A stretch of 64,000 nucleotides of DNA from Pseudomonadota bacterium (GTDB taxonomy: Bacteria; Pseudomonadota; Alphaproteobacteria; Geminicoccales; Geminicoccaceae): assembly GCA_030549795.1 (NCBI GenBank), contig JAUQQO010000016.1:1-64000 (forward strand). The letters are read 5' to 3'. This document shows positions 26,032-34,286 of this stretch, one piece after another. Each line of letters opens with the position of its first letter. Within the stretch, counting starts at the first letter, position 1. The translations under genes were made by a program, and so were the position numbers. The notes below the pieces were generated by a model that saw only the letters and a list, made by a program, of their open reading frames with translations, did not search any database and was not told the DNA's origin.

Positions 26032-26592
26032 TCATCGCGATGGTCGAGGACGATCGCGATCGGCTTCGAGCTCGCGCAGGAGCGATTCGAGTTCGGGCTC
26101 GACGATGCCGAGCTCGCGCAGATGCACGACCGTCTCGCGCAGATAGTCGAAGTTGCTGCCGCCCACTCCGCGCGCGCTCGCAAGCCGCTTGAGGATTTCG
26201 GCGCGCGCAAGATCGCGCTCAAAGCGCGGATCGTCGGCGCGCGCGAGATAGGTCCAGGCCTCGACCCGAGCCCCGCTCTCGAGGAGGGTGATCGGGAGCT
26301 TGCGCCGTTCGTAGAGATAACCGCGCACATTCTCGCGTGCATCGAGCGCTTCGAGGATCTGCGGCTCGAGCGCGGCATCGATGGCGAAGGCGCGGCCGAT
26401 GCATGCGCCGCCGGGAGCAAGACCCAACACGCAACCCGGACGCTCAGGAGTGCCGCGCCAATGCTCAGAGCGGATGCAAAACGCCCGGTGCCAGCCGTCG
26501 AGACGCGCGGGAGCGGAGCGCGAAAACGGAAAGTCGGGCCGCCACATGAGCGAGCCGTAGCCGAAGATCCAAACTGGCTGCGCAGCACTCAT
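26032..26592 (-). CDS. ChaC-like gamma-glutamylcyclotransferase
   Basis: A 186-aa protein of the ChaC/GGCT-like family, which cleaves glutathione to 5-oxoproline and Cys-Gly. The nucleotide-like substrate loop is IFGYGSLMWRPDFPF at the N-terminus. The catalytic glutamate region is ALDARENVRGYLYERRKLPI. The C-terminal NFDYLRETVVHLRELGI is also typical. The ATG at 26592 overlaps the stop of the DUF3422 gene as ATGA, making it the last gene of the aromatic/histidine operon. Confidence 0.9.
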   Translation of the reverse strand: MSAAQPVWIFGYGSLMWRPDFPFSRSAPARLDGWHRAFCIRSEHWRGTPERPGCVLGLAPGGACIGRAFAIDAALEPQILEALDARENVRGYLYERRKLPITLLESGARVEAWTYLARADDPRFERDLARAEILKRLASARGVGGSNFDYLRETVVHLRELGIVEPELESLLRELEADRDRPRPSR

Positions 26593-27854
26593 TCGGGGCG
26601 GGCAAGACGAGCGCGCAGGCGGCGCATGCCGAACCAGACGGTGAGGACCACGAGCGGTGCCAAAACGGCGGTCACAAGCGCTTCTTCGAACCCGAACAGA
26701 TAATGCATTGCTGGCTCAACCACTTTGGCCAGCACCGAGAGGGCGTAATAGCTGATGGCCACAACCGACAGACCTTCGACCGTTTCTTGCAGGCGCAATT
26801 GTGCCTTCGTCCGCTCGGCCATGCCGGCGAGGATTTCCTGGTTTTGCGCTTCGAGCGCGACATCGACGCGCGTGCGCAGGAGATCGGTGGCGCGCGCAAG
26901 GCGCGTGCTCACGCTCTCGGTGCGTGCGGCGATCGCCGCACAAGTCGCCATCGCCGGTCCCAGCCGCCGCTCCAGGAAGGGGGTCAGGCGTTGGTAACCG
27001 GAAATCGAAGTCTCCTGCAGTTCGGCCAGGCGCTGTTGGACGATCCGGTGGTAGGCCTGAGCGGCCCCGAAGCGGAACGCATGGGCGTCCACCAAGCGCT
27101 CGAGCTCGCGCGAGAGCGCGGTCAACCGTTCGAGCAGCGCCCGCTCCCCGGCGGGGCCGTGAACGCGGGTCAGGTCCTCGACGATCTCGTGCAGCCGCTG
27201 TTCGAGGCGGGCGATCGCCGGTGCTTGCTCTTGCGCGAGCGGATAAGCAAGAAGCGCGAGCATCCGATAGGTATCGATCTCGACCAGCCGGCGCACGGTA
27301 CGGCCCGCACGCGCCGCGGTGAGCCCGCGATCGAGCAAGAGATAGCGGGTAAAGCCCTGAGGGCCGATGCGAAAATCGGTGAAAAGCCGCGCGTGCGCAC
27401 CGGCGATGAGCGCCCCTGCGACATCGTCGTGGCCGAAGAAGCGCTCCACGAGCAGCGCCGCGGGATCCCCCGGATCGGCGAGAAAGCGGATATCGGCGGC
27501 GGCGATGCGCAGCTCCCCGAGCCCGGAGGTGATCTCCTCGAGCAAGGCGGGCAGGGGAAGGGAAGGGGTGAGCAAATCTTCGGGCAAAGCCTCGACGAGG
27601 GTGAGGGTGCCGAACTCCCCGTGGCCCTCCCATTTGACGCGCGCGGTGCCGATCTCGACGATCGCCTGCTTGGCTCCCGCTGTCGGCACCGGGAGAGCGT
27701 TGCGGGCGCAAAAGGCTTGAAAGGCTTCTTTGAGTTGCCGCGAGCCGGGATCGAGCAGGGCGACATGCAGCACCCGTCCGGGTGCGTGCAAGGGAATGCT
27801 CGGGCGGCTGTGCAGCTCTTCGTTGAGCCGATGGCGCAGGGGATGGTCGTGCAC
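26589..27854 (-). CDS. DUF3422 family membrane protein
   Basis: A 421-aa protein of the DUF3422 family. It begins VHDHPLRHRLNEELHSRPSI, typical for the family, and has a mostly soluble body rich in helices. Near the C-terminus are two membrane segments (VAISYYALSVLAKVVEPAMH and ALVTAVLAPLVVLTVWFGMR) separated by a short loop. I chose GTG 27854, four bases after the tyrA stop. The frame continues upstream, but that part is a shadow of tyrA. The function is unknown; the family resembles magnesium-transporter-like tail-anchored proteins in architecture. It is translationally linked on both sides. Confidence 0.82.
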   Translation of the reverse strand: MHDHPLRHRLNEELHSRPSIPLHAPGRVLHVALLDPGSRQLKEAFQAFCARNALPVPTAGAKQAIVEIGTARVKWEGHGEFGTLTLVEALPEDLLTPSLPLPALLEEITSGLGELRIAAADIRFLADPGDPAALLVERFFGHDDVAGALIAGAHARLFTDFRIGPQGFTRYLLLDRGLTAARAGRTVRRLVEIDTYRMLALLAYPLAQEQAPAIARLEQRLHEIVEDLTRVHGPAGERALLERLTALSRELERLVDAHAFRFGAAQAYHRIVQQRLAELQETSISGYQRLTPFLERRLGPAMATCAAIAARTESVSTRLARATDLLRTRVDVALEAQNQEILAGMAERTKAQLRLQETVEGLSVVAISYYALSVLAKVVEPAMHYLFGFEEALVTAVLAPLVVLTVWFGMRRLRARLARPE

Positions 27855-27858
27855 GGGC

Positions 27859-28626
27859 TCAGCCGGCGCTGTTGTTGCGCCGCGCCTCGGCGGCCGCGGC
27901 AAGCCGCTCTTCGAGCGCCCGCGCGGTTGCAAAGAAGCGTTCTTTGGCCTCGGCCACGAAGGGATTCTCGCTCTCGATCGCCAAGAAGAGCTCGTCCGAA
28001 TCGTAGCGCACGAGCTCAACGCTCTGCATGAGCAGCTCCCAGGTGCGGGTCGTCTGCAAAAGGTCCTTGGGTTCGATTTCGACCATGATCTTGGCGATCA
28101 GATGGGTAAGACCCTGCACATAGGCGAGCTCGCGGTCGTGTCGTTCGGGGGTGGTGCGGATCACCTTCAAGCGCAAGCGCTGCTCGAGAAAGCGCGCAAG
28201 GCACTCTTCGCGTCCGCCGCGGCCGGGGCAGAGCGCGATCTTAAGGCCAGCGATGCCATCGCGGCCGCTCTGCGGGCCGAACAGCGGATGGGTGCACACG
28301 AAGTCGACGGAAGCGGGCAGGAGCTGTTGGAGCAGGCGGTAGGGTTTGAGCTTGACCGAGCAGACGTCGACCACGAGCGCCCCGGGGCGCAGGTGCGGCA
28401 CCATCGCACGGATCACGCGCTCGAACTTCTGCACCGGTACCGCCGGGACGACGATGTCGGCGGCTGCCGCGCGCGCGAGGTCGACCGCTTCCACATCATA
28501 GACGGCGGTCACTTCCGAGAGATCGCGGAACGGGTCGAAGACGAAGGTGCGGAAATAGGGCACGAGGTGGCGGAGCATGAACTCGCCGAAAGCCCCGCAG
28601 CCGATCACTCCGAGTGTCTTGGCCAT
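27859..28626 (-). CDS. tyrA: Prephenate/arogenate dehydrogenase family protein
   Basis: A 255-aa NAD-dependent dehydrogenase of the TyrA type, which makes 4-hydroxyphenylpyruvate or tyrosine from prephenate or arogenate. The cofactor motif is GVIGCGAFGEFMLRHL. VVDVCSVKLKPY and THPLFGPQSGRDGIAG carry the catalytic histidine region, and ELAYVQGLTHLIAK the second conserved His. The ATG at 28626 shares its A with the hisC stop (TGATG). The operon order chorismate mutase-hisC-tyrA is consistent with tyrosine/phenylalanine synthesis. It is short compared with TyrA proteins that carry ACT domains. Confidence 0.9.
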   Translation of the reverse strand: MAKTLGVIGCGAFGEFMLRHLVPYFRTFVFDPFRDLSEVTAVYDVEAVDLARAAAADIVVPAVPVQKFERVIRAMVPHLRPGALVVDVCSVKLKPYRLLQQLLPASVDFVCTHPLFGPQSGRDGIAGLKIALCPGRGGREECLARFLEQRLRLKVIRTTPERHDRELAYVQGLTHLIAKIMVEIEPKDLLQTTRTWELLMQSVELVRYDSDELFLAIESENPFVAEAKERFFATARALEERLAAAAEARRNNSAG

Positions 28627-29744
28627 CAAAGCGCACCCGCGTGCGGTGGCCCCTGGAGAAAGGCGCGCAGGACCTCGACCAGTTTGTGGTTGTCCTCTTC
28701 CAGTCCGACGCTGATCCTAAGCGTATGCGGCAGGCCGTAGGCACCCATCGCGCGCGGGATGAGCCCGTGGCGCTCGAGGAAAGCTTCCGCCGCCGCGGCG
28801 TCGCGGCCCGGCTCGCGCGGGAACTCGACCAAGAGGAAGTTGCCGACCGAAGGATAGACGAGAAGGCCAAGTGCCAACAACTGCTCGCGCAGCCAGGGCA
28901 GCCAGCGGTCGTTGTGCGCTTTCGCGCGCGCTTGGTGCTCGAGATCCTCAAGCGCCGCGATCGCCGCCTCTTGCGCCGGCTGGCTCACATTGAAGGGGCC
29001 ACGGATGCGGTTGATCGCATCCACCACCGCAGGCGAACCGTACATCCAGCCCACGCGCAGCGCGGCAAGGCCGAAGAGTTTGGAAAAGGTGCGGGTCATC
29101 ACCACGTTCTCGTGCTCGCGCGCGAGCTCGATCCCGCTCGAATAATCGGGTGCCGAGACGAACTCGGCATAGGCGGCATCGATCACGAGCAGCACATCGG
29201 GTGGAAGCTGTGCGTGCAGGCGACGGAGCTCCGCGCCGGTCAGATATGAGCCCGTGGGATTATTGGGATTGGCGAGGAACAGGATGCGGGTGCGCGAATT
29301 TACCCGCGCGAGCAGGGCATCCACATCCGCCTTGAGATCGCGTTCGGGCGCGGCCACGGGATGGGCGCCGGCGGCAAGCGCCGCGATTCGATACATGAGA
29401 AAGCCGTGCGCCGAGTGCAGGACCTCGTCGCCGGGGCCGGCATAGGCGCGTACGAGAAGTGCAATGAGCTCGTCCGAGCCGGCACCGCACACGATCCGAT
29501 CGGGATCGAGGTTGAAGCGGCGGCCGATCGCCGTGCGAAGCGCGCTGCAGCTGCCATCCGGATAGCGGTGCAGCCGCTCGGCGGCGTTTTTGAACGCGGC
29601 GATCGCCTTGGGGCTCGCCCCGATGGCGCTCTCGTTGGCGGAGAGTTTGATCGCCGGTCGGCCGCCTTCGGTTTCGGCCTTGCCGCCGACATAGGGGCTG
29701 ATCTCGAGGATGCCGGCACGCGGGCGCAGGGCAAGCGGCGACAT
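28626..29744 (-). CDS. hisC: Histidinol-phosphate/aromatic aminotransferase
   Basis: A 372-aa fold-type I aminotransferase. It has LSANESAIGASPKAIAAF, VCGAGSDELIALLVRAYAGP, LANPNNPTGSYL, a PLP-lysine region RTFSKLFGLAALRVGW, and the C-terminal arginine in PHTLRISVGLEEDN. In alphaproteobacteria the HisC in this operon position commonly serves both histidinol phosphate and prephenate/aromatic keto acids, here inferred from its place between chorismate mutase and tyrA. The ATG at 29744 is three bases after the upstream stop. Confidence 0.9.
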   Translation of the reverse strand: MSPLALRPRAGILEISPYVGGKAETEGGRPAIKLSANESAIGASPKAIAAFKNAAERLHRYPDGSCSALRTAIGRRFNLDPDRIVCGAGSDELIALLVRAYAGPGDEVLHSAHGFLMYRIAALAAGAHPVAAPERDLKADVDALLARVNSRTRILFLANPNNPTGSYLTGAELRRLHAQLPPDVLLVIDAAYAEFVSAPDYSSGIELAREHENVVMTRTFSKLFGLAALRVGWMYGSPAVVDAINRIRGPFNVSQPAQEAAIAALEDLEHQARAKAHNDRWLPWLREQLLALGLLVYPSVGNFLLVEFPREPGRDAAAAEAFLERHGLIPRAMGAYGLPHTLRISVGLEEDNHKLVEVLRAFLQGPPHAGAL

Positions 29745-29747
29745 GGG

Positions 29748-30629
29748 CTACTCCGAAGCCAGGGCAAGTGGGAACGAAGCGCGCTCTTGCTCGTCCTTTG
29801 CCGACAAAGGTCGCGGATAAGCACCGAGCACGACGGCACAGCGCAGCTGCGCGCGCACAAGCGGCGGGAAGATTTCGAGCGGCACCTCGCCGCGCGCGCG
29901 ATGGCCGGCGATTTCGATCAGATGACGCGTGCGATCCTCGTCTTCGAGGCTCGCAAGCGCGCGCGGTGCGAAGCCGGCTTGGTTGAGCGCAGCCAACAGC
30001 CCCGCGCGGCTCGAGGTCGATTTGGTCTCGAGCGCGAGCAGCGTGCGGTCATCGCCTGAGGGTTCGCTTGCGAGCGCGGCGAAGGCGAGGGCTTCAAAGC
30101 AGGTGCCTTGGGCGAGAAAGGGAAGGCGGGCGATGGCGCTCAATTTTTCGGCCGGTGGAGCGAGCAAGGCGCTCCACCAGTCTTCTTGCGCCTCGGGCAG
30201 CGGCAGCACGGCGATCTGCGCTTCCCCGGCAGCGACTTTGGCGAGCGCGCGCTGCGGATCGGCTGCGCGTTCGGCCGGGGTCACCGAGCCGAACTGATCG
30301 CGGGCGAGATCCCACACCCATTCCCGTCCCGCAGGCGCCCACACCGCAAGCGAGAGGGGGGTTTGCAGCCGGATCGAGGCGGCGAGCAGCTCGCGCCAGG
30401 TGCGCACGAGCGTGTCGAGGGGCACGCGGCCATGCGCGCGGACAGCGAGGCGGCGCAAGATCGCGGCTTCGCGCGCCGGCCGCAGCGCGAGGCCGGGGCG
30501 TTCGCTTACGGCTTTGGCGGAGGCGATGCGTGCCACCACCGCGAAGCGCTCGACCAACAGATCGAGGATGCGGTCGTCGATGCGGTCGATTTCGGCGCGC
30601 AACGAAGCGAGATCGGGCTCGGGCGACAT
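29748..30629 (-). CDS. Chorismate mutase with C-terminal extension
   Basis: A 293-aa protein whose first roughly 95 residues are an AroQ-type chorismate mutase (LRAEIDRIDDRILDLLVERF, ASAKAV, RPAREAAILRRLAV, LVRTWRELLAASIRLQ), converting chorismate to prephenate. The remaining 200 residues resemble a weak periplasmic-binding/prephenate-dehydratase-like body (QIAVLPLPEAQEDWWSAL), followed by a possible ACT-like end (TRHLIEIAGHRARGE). I could not confirm a dehydratase active site. I chose ATG 30629, where the mutase domain begins. It is the first gene of a five-gene minus-strand operon. Confidence 0.82.
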   Translation of the reverse strand: MSPEPDLASLRAEIDRIDDRILDLLVERFAVVARIASAKAVSERPGLALRPAREAAILRRLAVRAHGRVPLDTLVRTWRELLAASIRLQTPLSLAVWAPAGREWVWDLARDQFGSVTPAERAADPQRALAKVAAGEAQIAVLPLPEAQEDWWSALLAPPAEKLSAIARLPFLAQGTCFEALAFAALASEPSGDDRTLLALETKSTSSRAGLLAALNQAGFAPRALASLEDEDRTRHLIEIAGHRARGEVPLEIFPPLVRAQLRCAVVLGAYPRPLSAKDEQERASFPLALASE

Positions 30630-30712
30630 CGGGATCCGGAAGGGGAACGGCGCCTTCGAGGTAGCGCCCGCTTGTCGTCGCGTAAAGTCGCGCCAACTCG
30701 TGCGGGCGAGAC

Positions 30713-30718
30713 TTGACA
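30713..30718 (+). promoter_or_regulatory. -35 box of the metA leader promoter
   Basis: A perfect TTGACA lies 35 bases before the aptamer. No strong -10 box is visible at standard spacing, so only the -35 element is recorded. Transcription from here would enter the riboswitch. Confidence 0.5.
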
Positions 30719-30747
30719 GAGGCGGGTGAGCCACCCAGCTTGCTGGC

Positions 30748-30803
30748 TACGTGGTGATTTGGGCCGGCCGGCTTGCGGGCCACGTAAAATAAGCCGCTAA
30801 AAG
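30748..30803 (+). promoter_or_regulatory. SAM-II riboswitch aptamer
   Basis: The leader of metA matches the SAM-II consensus. Stem P1 ACGTGG (30749-30754) pairs with CCACGT (30780-30785). The conserved TGATTTG follows the 5' strand (30755-30761), GCCGGC...TTGCGGGCC forms the upper part, and AAAATAAGCCGCTAAAAGG provides the pseudoknot and 3' conserved region. SAM-II elements sense S-adenosylmethionine and are largely confined to alphaproteobacteria. The downstream gene makes O-acylhomoserine for methionine synthesis, as expected. Confidence 0.92.
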
Positions 30804-30843
30804 GTCGGGCATCGCTCGGACCCGACCATTGGTCGGGTTTTTT
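30803..30843 (+). terminator. Riboswitch terminator with overlapping antiterminator
   Basis: CCCGACC (30821-30827) can pair downstream with GGTCGGG (30831-30837), followed by TTTTTT (30838-30843), a strong intrinsic terminator. The same CCCGACC can instead pair with an identical upstream GGTCGGG (30803-30809), directly after the aptamer, which would prevent termination. The arrangement predicts SAM-dependent transcription attenuation of metA. Confidence 0.85.
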
Positions 30844-30900
30844 GTTGCCCGCGGCTTTTGCGGTGCGGCCGGCTGCGAGGGTGACGAGGGTGGACCGACG

Positions 30901-31851
30901 ATGCCGATTAAGATCCCCAACGATCTTCCCGCAGCTGAAAAGTTGCGCGCCGAGGGCGTGATGGTCATCGGCGAGGACGAGGCACTGCGTCAGGACATCC
31001 GTCCGATGCAGATCGCCCTTCTCAACCTCATGCCCGACAAGCCGAAGACCGAGACCCAACTTGCGCGTCTTTTGGGGGCGACGCCGCTGCAGGTGGAGCT
31101 CACTTTGCTCACCACCTCGAGCTACCGGCCCAACACGGTGCCGTTGAGCCATTTGCAGGCGTTTTACACCACCTGGGAGGAAGTGCGGCACCGCAAGTTC
31201 GACGGTCTGATCGTGACCGGTGCTCCAGTCGAGCTACTTCCCTTCGAAGAAGTCAAGTATTGGCCCGAGCTTTGTGCGATCTTCGATTGGTCGCGCACGC
31301 ATTGCCATTCGAGCTTTTTCATCTGCTGGGGCGCACAGGCTGCTCTCTATCACTTCCACAAGGTGCCGAAGCACACGCTGCCCACCAAGCGTTTCGGCAT
31401 CTACACGCACTATGTCATCGAAACCCGGGACGCCCGCCGGCCGCCGCTGTTGCGCGGCTTCGACGACTATTTTTTGGTTCCGGTATCGCGGCACACGGAA
31501 GTGCGGATCGAAGACCTGCCCAAGGACGCCGGGCTCGAAGTGCTCGCCGTCTCCAACGCGGCGGGTTTGTGCTTGCTCCATGAACCGAAATATCGTGCCG
31601 TTTACATGTTCAACCACCTCGAATACGATACGATGACTCTGCACGACGAGTACATGCGCGACAAGGCGCGACGGTCGGACGTGTCGATGCCGATCAATTA
31701 CTATCCGGACGACGATCCGACCAAGCCGCCGCGCAATTGCTGGCGCGCCTATGCCCACCTCTTGTTCGGCAACTGGATCAACGAAATGTACCAGACCACT
31801 CCTTACGACATTTCGTTGATCGGGGTGGAGCACCAGGCCAAGGCTGCCTGA
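30901..31851 (+). CDS. metA: Homoserine O-acetyltransferase of the MetA family
   Basis: A 316-aa MetA-family acyltransferase that activates homoserine for methionine synthesis. The catalytic cysteine is Cys142 in FFICWGAQAALYH, and the His-Glu pair is in FNHLEYD (His239, Glu241). The acyl-CoA selectivity position, residue 111, is glutamate (GAPVELLPFEEV). In characterised MetA enzymes Glu at this position goes with acetyl-CoA and Gly with succinyl-CoA, so this is predicted to be an acetyltransferase. The ATG at 30901 is chosen because the family N-terminus MPIKIPNDLPA begins there. It is controlled by the SAM-II riboswitch. Confidence 0.95.
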   Translation: MPIKIPNDLPAAEKLRAEGVMVIGEDEALRQDIRPMQIALLNLMPDKPKTETQLARLLGATPLQVELTLLTTSSYRPNTVPLSHLQAFYTTWEEVRHRKFDGLIVTGAPVELLPFEEVKYWPELCAIFDWSRTHCHSSFFICWGAQAALYHFHKVPKHTLPTKRFGIYTHYVIETRDARRPPLLRGFDDYFLVPVSRHTEVRIEDLPKDAGLEVLAVSNAAGLCLLHEPKYRAVYMFNHLEYDTMTLHDEYMRDKARRSDVSMPINYYPDDDPTKPPRNCWRAYAHLLFGNWINEMYQTTPYDISLIGVEHQAKAA

Positions 31852-31932
31852 GCCTCGCCGCAACGGGCTCGGCGTTCAAGCTATCTTAACCGCTCGCCAC
31901 TTAAGATCGCGGCGCGGAGATGTGGGCGCGCG

Positions 31933-32199
31933 ATGAGCGAGTGTTTGTCTTCAGCGGTTCTGTGCAGCTTCGCCGAGCTCATCGCTGAATATGCGCGGAT
32001 GGCCCTCGTCGACCTCCGCCTCGTCCTCTACCGCTGGGGCATCGACGGCTGGTCGGTCGCCGCCGTCGGGTGGGGGGTGGCAGCCGTGCTCTATCTGCGC
32101 TTGCGCTACGCACGCTTGCCGCGCCGGCCGGGCGCCGTCCGGCTTCCCGCCGAGCCGCCGCCCACGGCGCGGGACGGGCATGAGAGCACTCCTGGTTGA
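31933..32199 (+). CDS. Small single-pass membrane protein, unknown
   Basis: An 88-aa protein that I do not recognise. It has one hydrophobic segment (WSVAAVGWGVAAVLYLRLRY) in the middle, preceded by a helical stretch and followed by a basic, proline-rich tail. GGAGATGTGGGCGCGCG precedes the ATG at 31933, an acceptable but not ideal ribosome site. It lies between metA and an aminotransferase gene on the same strand. It might be spurious. Confidence 0.45.
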   Translation: MSECLSSAVLCSFAELIAEYARMALVDLRLVLYRWGIDGWSVAAVGWGVAAVLYLRLRYARLPRRPGAVRLPAEPPPTARDGHESTPG

Positions 32200-32258
32200 C
32201 GGCTGCGGCTGCCGCCCTTCACCATGCCGGAGCGGGCCAAAGCCCGCGGGAGGCCGGC

Positions 32259-33599
32259 ATGCTCGAGTCACCATCTATTCCCGCGCCGAACGATCTCGAG
32301 GCGCATTGGATCCCGTTTACACCCAACCGCCACTTCAAGCGCCATCCGCGGCTGATCGCACGGGCAGAAGGGGTCTGGTACTACACCCCGGAAGGACGTC
32401 CGGTCCTCGATGCCACCTCGGGCTTGTGGTGTTGCAACATCGGGCATCGCCATCCCAAGGTCGTCGAGGCGATCCAACGCCAGGCAGCCGAGCTCGACTA
32501 CGCACCACCGTTCCAGTTCGGCCACCCCAAATCCTTCGCGTTGGCGGCGCGGCTGCGGGATCTGTTTCCCGGTGATCTCGACTATGTCTTCTTCACCAAT
32601 TCCGGCTCGGAATCCGTCGACACCGCGCTCAAAATCGCGCTCGCCTATCAGCGCGCCATCGGGCAGGGCACCCGCACCCGCCTGATCGGCCGCGAGCGCG
32701 CCTACCACGGGGTGGGCTTCGGCGGGCTCTCGGTAGGCGGTATGGTCAACAACCGGAAATGGTTCGGGCCGCTCTTACCCGGCGTCGATCACTTGCCGCA
32801 CACGCTCGATCTCGAGCGCAACGCCTTCTCCCGCGGTCAACCCCAATTCGGGGCCGAGTTGGCCGATGCGCTCGAGCGCATCGTCCAGCTGCACGATCCC
32901 TCCACCATCGCCGCGGTGATCGTCGAGCCGGTAGCGGGCTCGATCGGGGTCTATCCGCCGCCTGTGGGCTATCTCGAGCGGCTGCGCGCGATCACCGAGA
33001 AGTACGGCATCCTCTTGATCTTCGATGAGGTCATCACCGGCTTCGGTCGGCTGGGTGCGGCGAATGCGTGCGAATATTTCGGCATCGTGCCCGATATGGT
33101 CACGCTGGCCAAAGGACTTACAGCCGCTACGGTGCCCATGGGCGCGGTCATGGTCCGCCGACCGATCTACGAAGCGATCGTCGAGAAGAACCCGGCGCCG
33201 GAAAAGGTCATCGAACTCTTCCACGGCTACACCTATTCCGCGCATCCGCTCGCCTGTGCGGCGGCGCTGGCTGTGCTCGAGGTCTATCGAGATGAAGATT
33301 TGTTCCGACGCGCCGCCCAGCTCGCGCCTTATTTCGAAGAGCGGCTGCACGCGCTCGCCGATCACCCGCACGTCGTCGACATCCGCAACCTCGGGCTTAT
33401 GGGGGCGATCGAGCTCGCGCCGCGGCCCGGCCGCGCGAGCGAGCGCGCCTATGATGCGATGTGCGCTGCGTTCGAGCGCGGTCTTATGATCCGAGTCACG
33501 GGCGACACCATCGCACTCTCCCCGCCCTTGATCGCAACGCGCGAGCATCTCGACCGCATCTTCGACATCTTGGCAAAAGTGCTGGCCGAACTTCCGTAA
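32259..33599 (+). CDS. Class III omega-amino acid aminotransferase
   Basis: A 446-aa class III PLP aminotransferase resembling beta-alanine/omega-amino acid:pyruvate transaminases. It has ATSGLWCCNIGHRHPKVVEA, FFTNSGSESVDTALKIALAY, the PLP aspartate in LLIFDEVITGFGRLG, and the PLP lysine in LAKGLTAATVPMGAVMV, followed by HGYTYSAHPLACAAAL. The ATG at 32259 follows GGGAGG. The amino donor (beta-alanine, 4-aminobutyrate or another omega-amine) is not determined. A bidirectional terminator separates it from the convergent copper-chaperone gene. Confidence 0.9.
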   Translation: MLESPSIPAPNDLEAHWIPFTPNRHFKRHPRLIARAEGVWYYTPEGRPVLDATSGLWCCNIGHRHPKVVEAIQRQAAELDYAPPFQFGHPKSFALAARLRDLFPGDLDYVFFTNSGSESVDTALKIALAYQRAIGQGTRTRLIGRERAYHGVGFGGLSVGGMVNNRKWFGPLLPGVDHLPHTLDLERNAFSRGQPQFGAELADALERIVQLHDPSTIAAVIVEPVAGSIGVYPPPVGYLERLRAITEKYGILLIFDEVITGFGRLGAANACEYFGIVPDMVTLAKGLTAATVPMGAVMVRRPIYEAIVEKNPAPEKVIELFHGYTYSAHPLACAAALAVLEVYRDEDLFRRAAQLAPYFEERLHALADHPHVVDIRNLGLMGAIELAPRPGRASERAYDAMCAAFERGLMIRVTGDTIALSPPLIATREHLDRIFDILAKVLAELP

Positions 33600-33650
33600 C
33601 CGAGCGCTCCGCCAACCGGCTCGGCGCAGCGCTGCGCGCGCACAACTCCA

Positions 33651-33697
33651 AAAAGAGGCGGTGCACCGCCGCCCAAGCGTCGCGTGCACCGCCTTTT
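33651..33697. terminator. Bidirectional Rho-independent terminator
   Basis: GGCGGTGCAC (33657-33666) pairs perfectly with GTGCACCGCC (33684-33693). It is flanked by AAAA on the left (33651-33654) and TTTT on the right (33694-33697), so it can terminate both convergent genes, the aminotransferase on the plus strand and the copper chaperone on the minus strand. Confidence 0.85.
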
Positions 33698-33700
33698 ATG

Positions 33701-34231
33701 TTAGTGCGTCTGCCCGTGCTTGTGGCCGTGCTCTTGCCCTTGGCCGCCCATCGCACCGCCGCTTGTAGCGCGCACCTCGACCTCGAGCGGGATCTCGCCC
33801 GCTTTTTCGAGAACGAGCTTGAGCGGGAATCGTTTGCCCGCCTCAAGCGGCTCTTTAAGGCCGATGAACATGATGTGCAGCCCACCCGGCTTGAGCTCGA
33901 CGGTAGTGTGCGCGGGAAGCTCGATCGCTGGGATCTCGATCATCCGCGCTACCCCTTGGGCGTCGATCTGGTGCGTGTGCAGCTCCACTTTGCGGGAAAC
34001 ACCGGCTTCCGCCCGCAGGATGCGATCGGCCTCGCCATGGTTGCGGATGGTCATGTAGGCGGCACCGTTCGCTTGACCCTGGGCAGTGGCCCGGGCCCAG
34101 ACCTGGCTCACCTCGATCGATCCCTTCTTGACCGGTTCGCCAGCGAAGACGGGGTACGCCAAGGGAAGGATGGCCGCGGCCGCAACGAGCGCGCGGCGCA
34201 GCGCGGGTGAGCATAAAGCATGGATCGACAT
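33701..34231 (-). CDS. Periplasmic copper chaperone PCu(A)C
   Basis: A 176-aa exported protein of the PCu(A)C family, which delivers copper to cytochrome oxidase in the periplasm. A signal peptide (SPALRRALVAAAAILPLAY, cleavage near VFA|GEP) precedes the domain. The metal-binding pattern is in VELHTHQID, GVARMIEI and ELKPGGLHIMFIGL. The C-terminal tail EHGHKHGQTH is histidine-rich and probably adds copper binding. The ATG at 34231 follows GGAGAGGTG. It is preceded by a Cys-rich small protein gene on the same strand, likely co-transcribed. Confidence 0.92.
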   Translation of the reverse strand: MSIHALCSPALRRALVAAAAILPLAYPVFAGEPVKKGSIEVSQVWARATAQGQANGAAYMTIRNHGEADRILRAEAGVSRKVELHTHQIDAQGVARMIEIPAIELPAHTTVELKPGGLHIMFIGLKEPLEAGKRFPLKLVLEKAGEIPLEVEVRATSGGAMGGQGQEHGHKHGQTH

Positions 34232-34286
34232 ACGACACCTCTCCTTGTTGATCGTTACCGAAGTGGCCGAAGCTCGGCTCGGTCGA

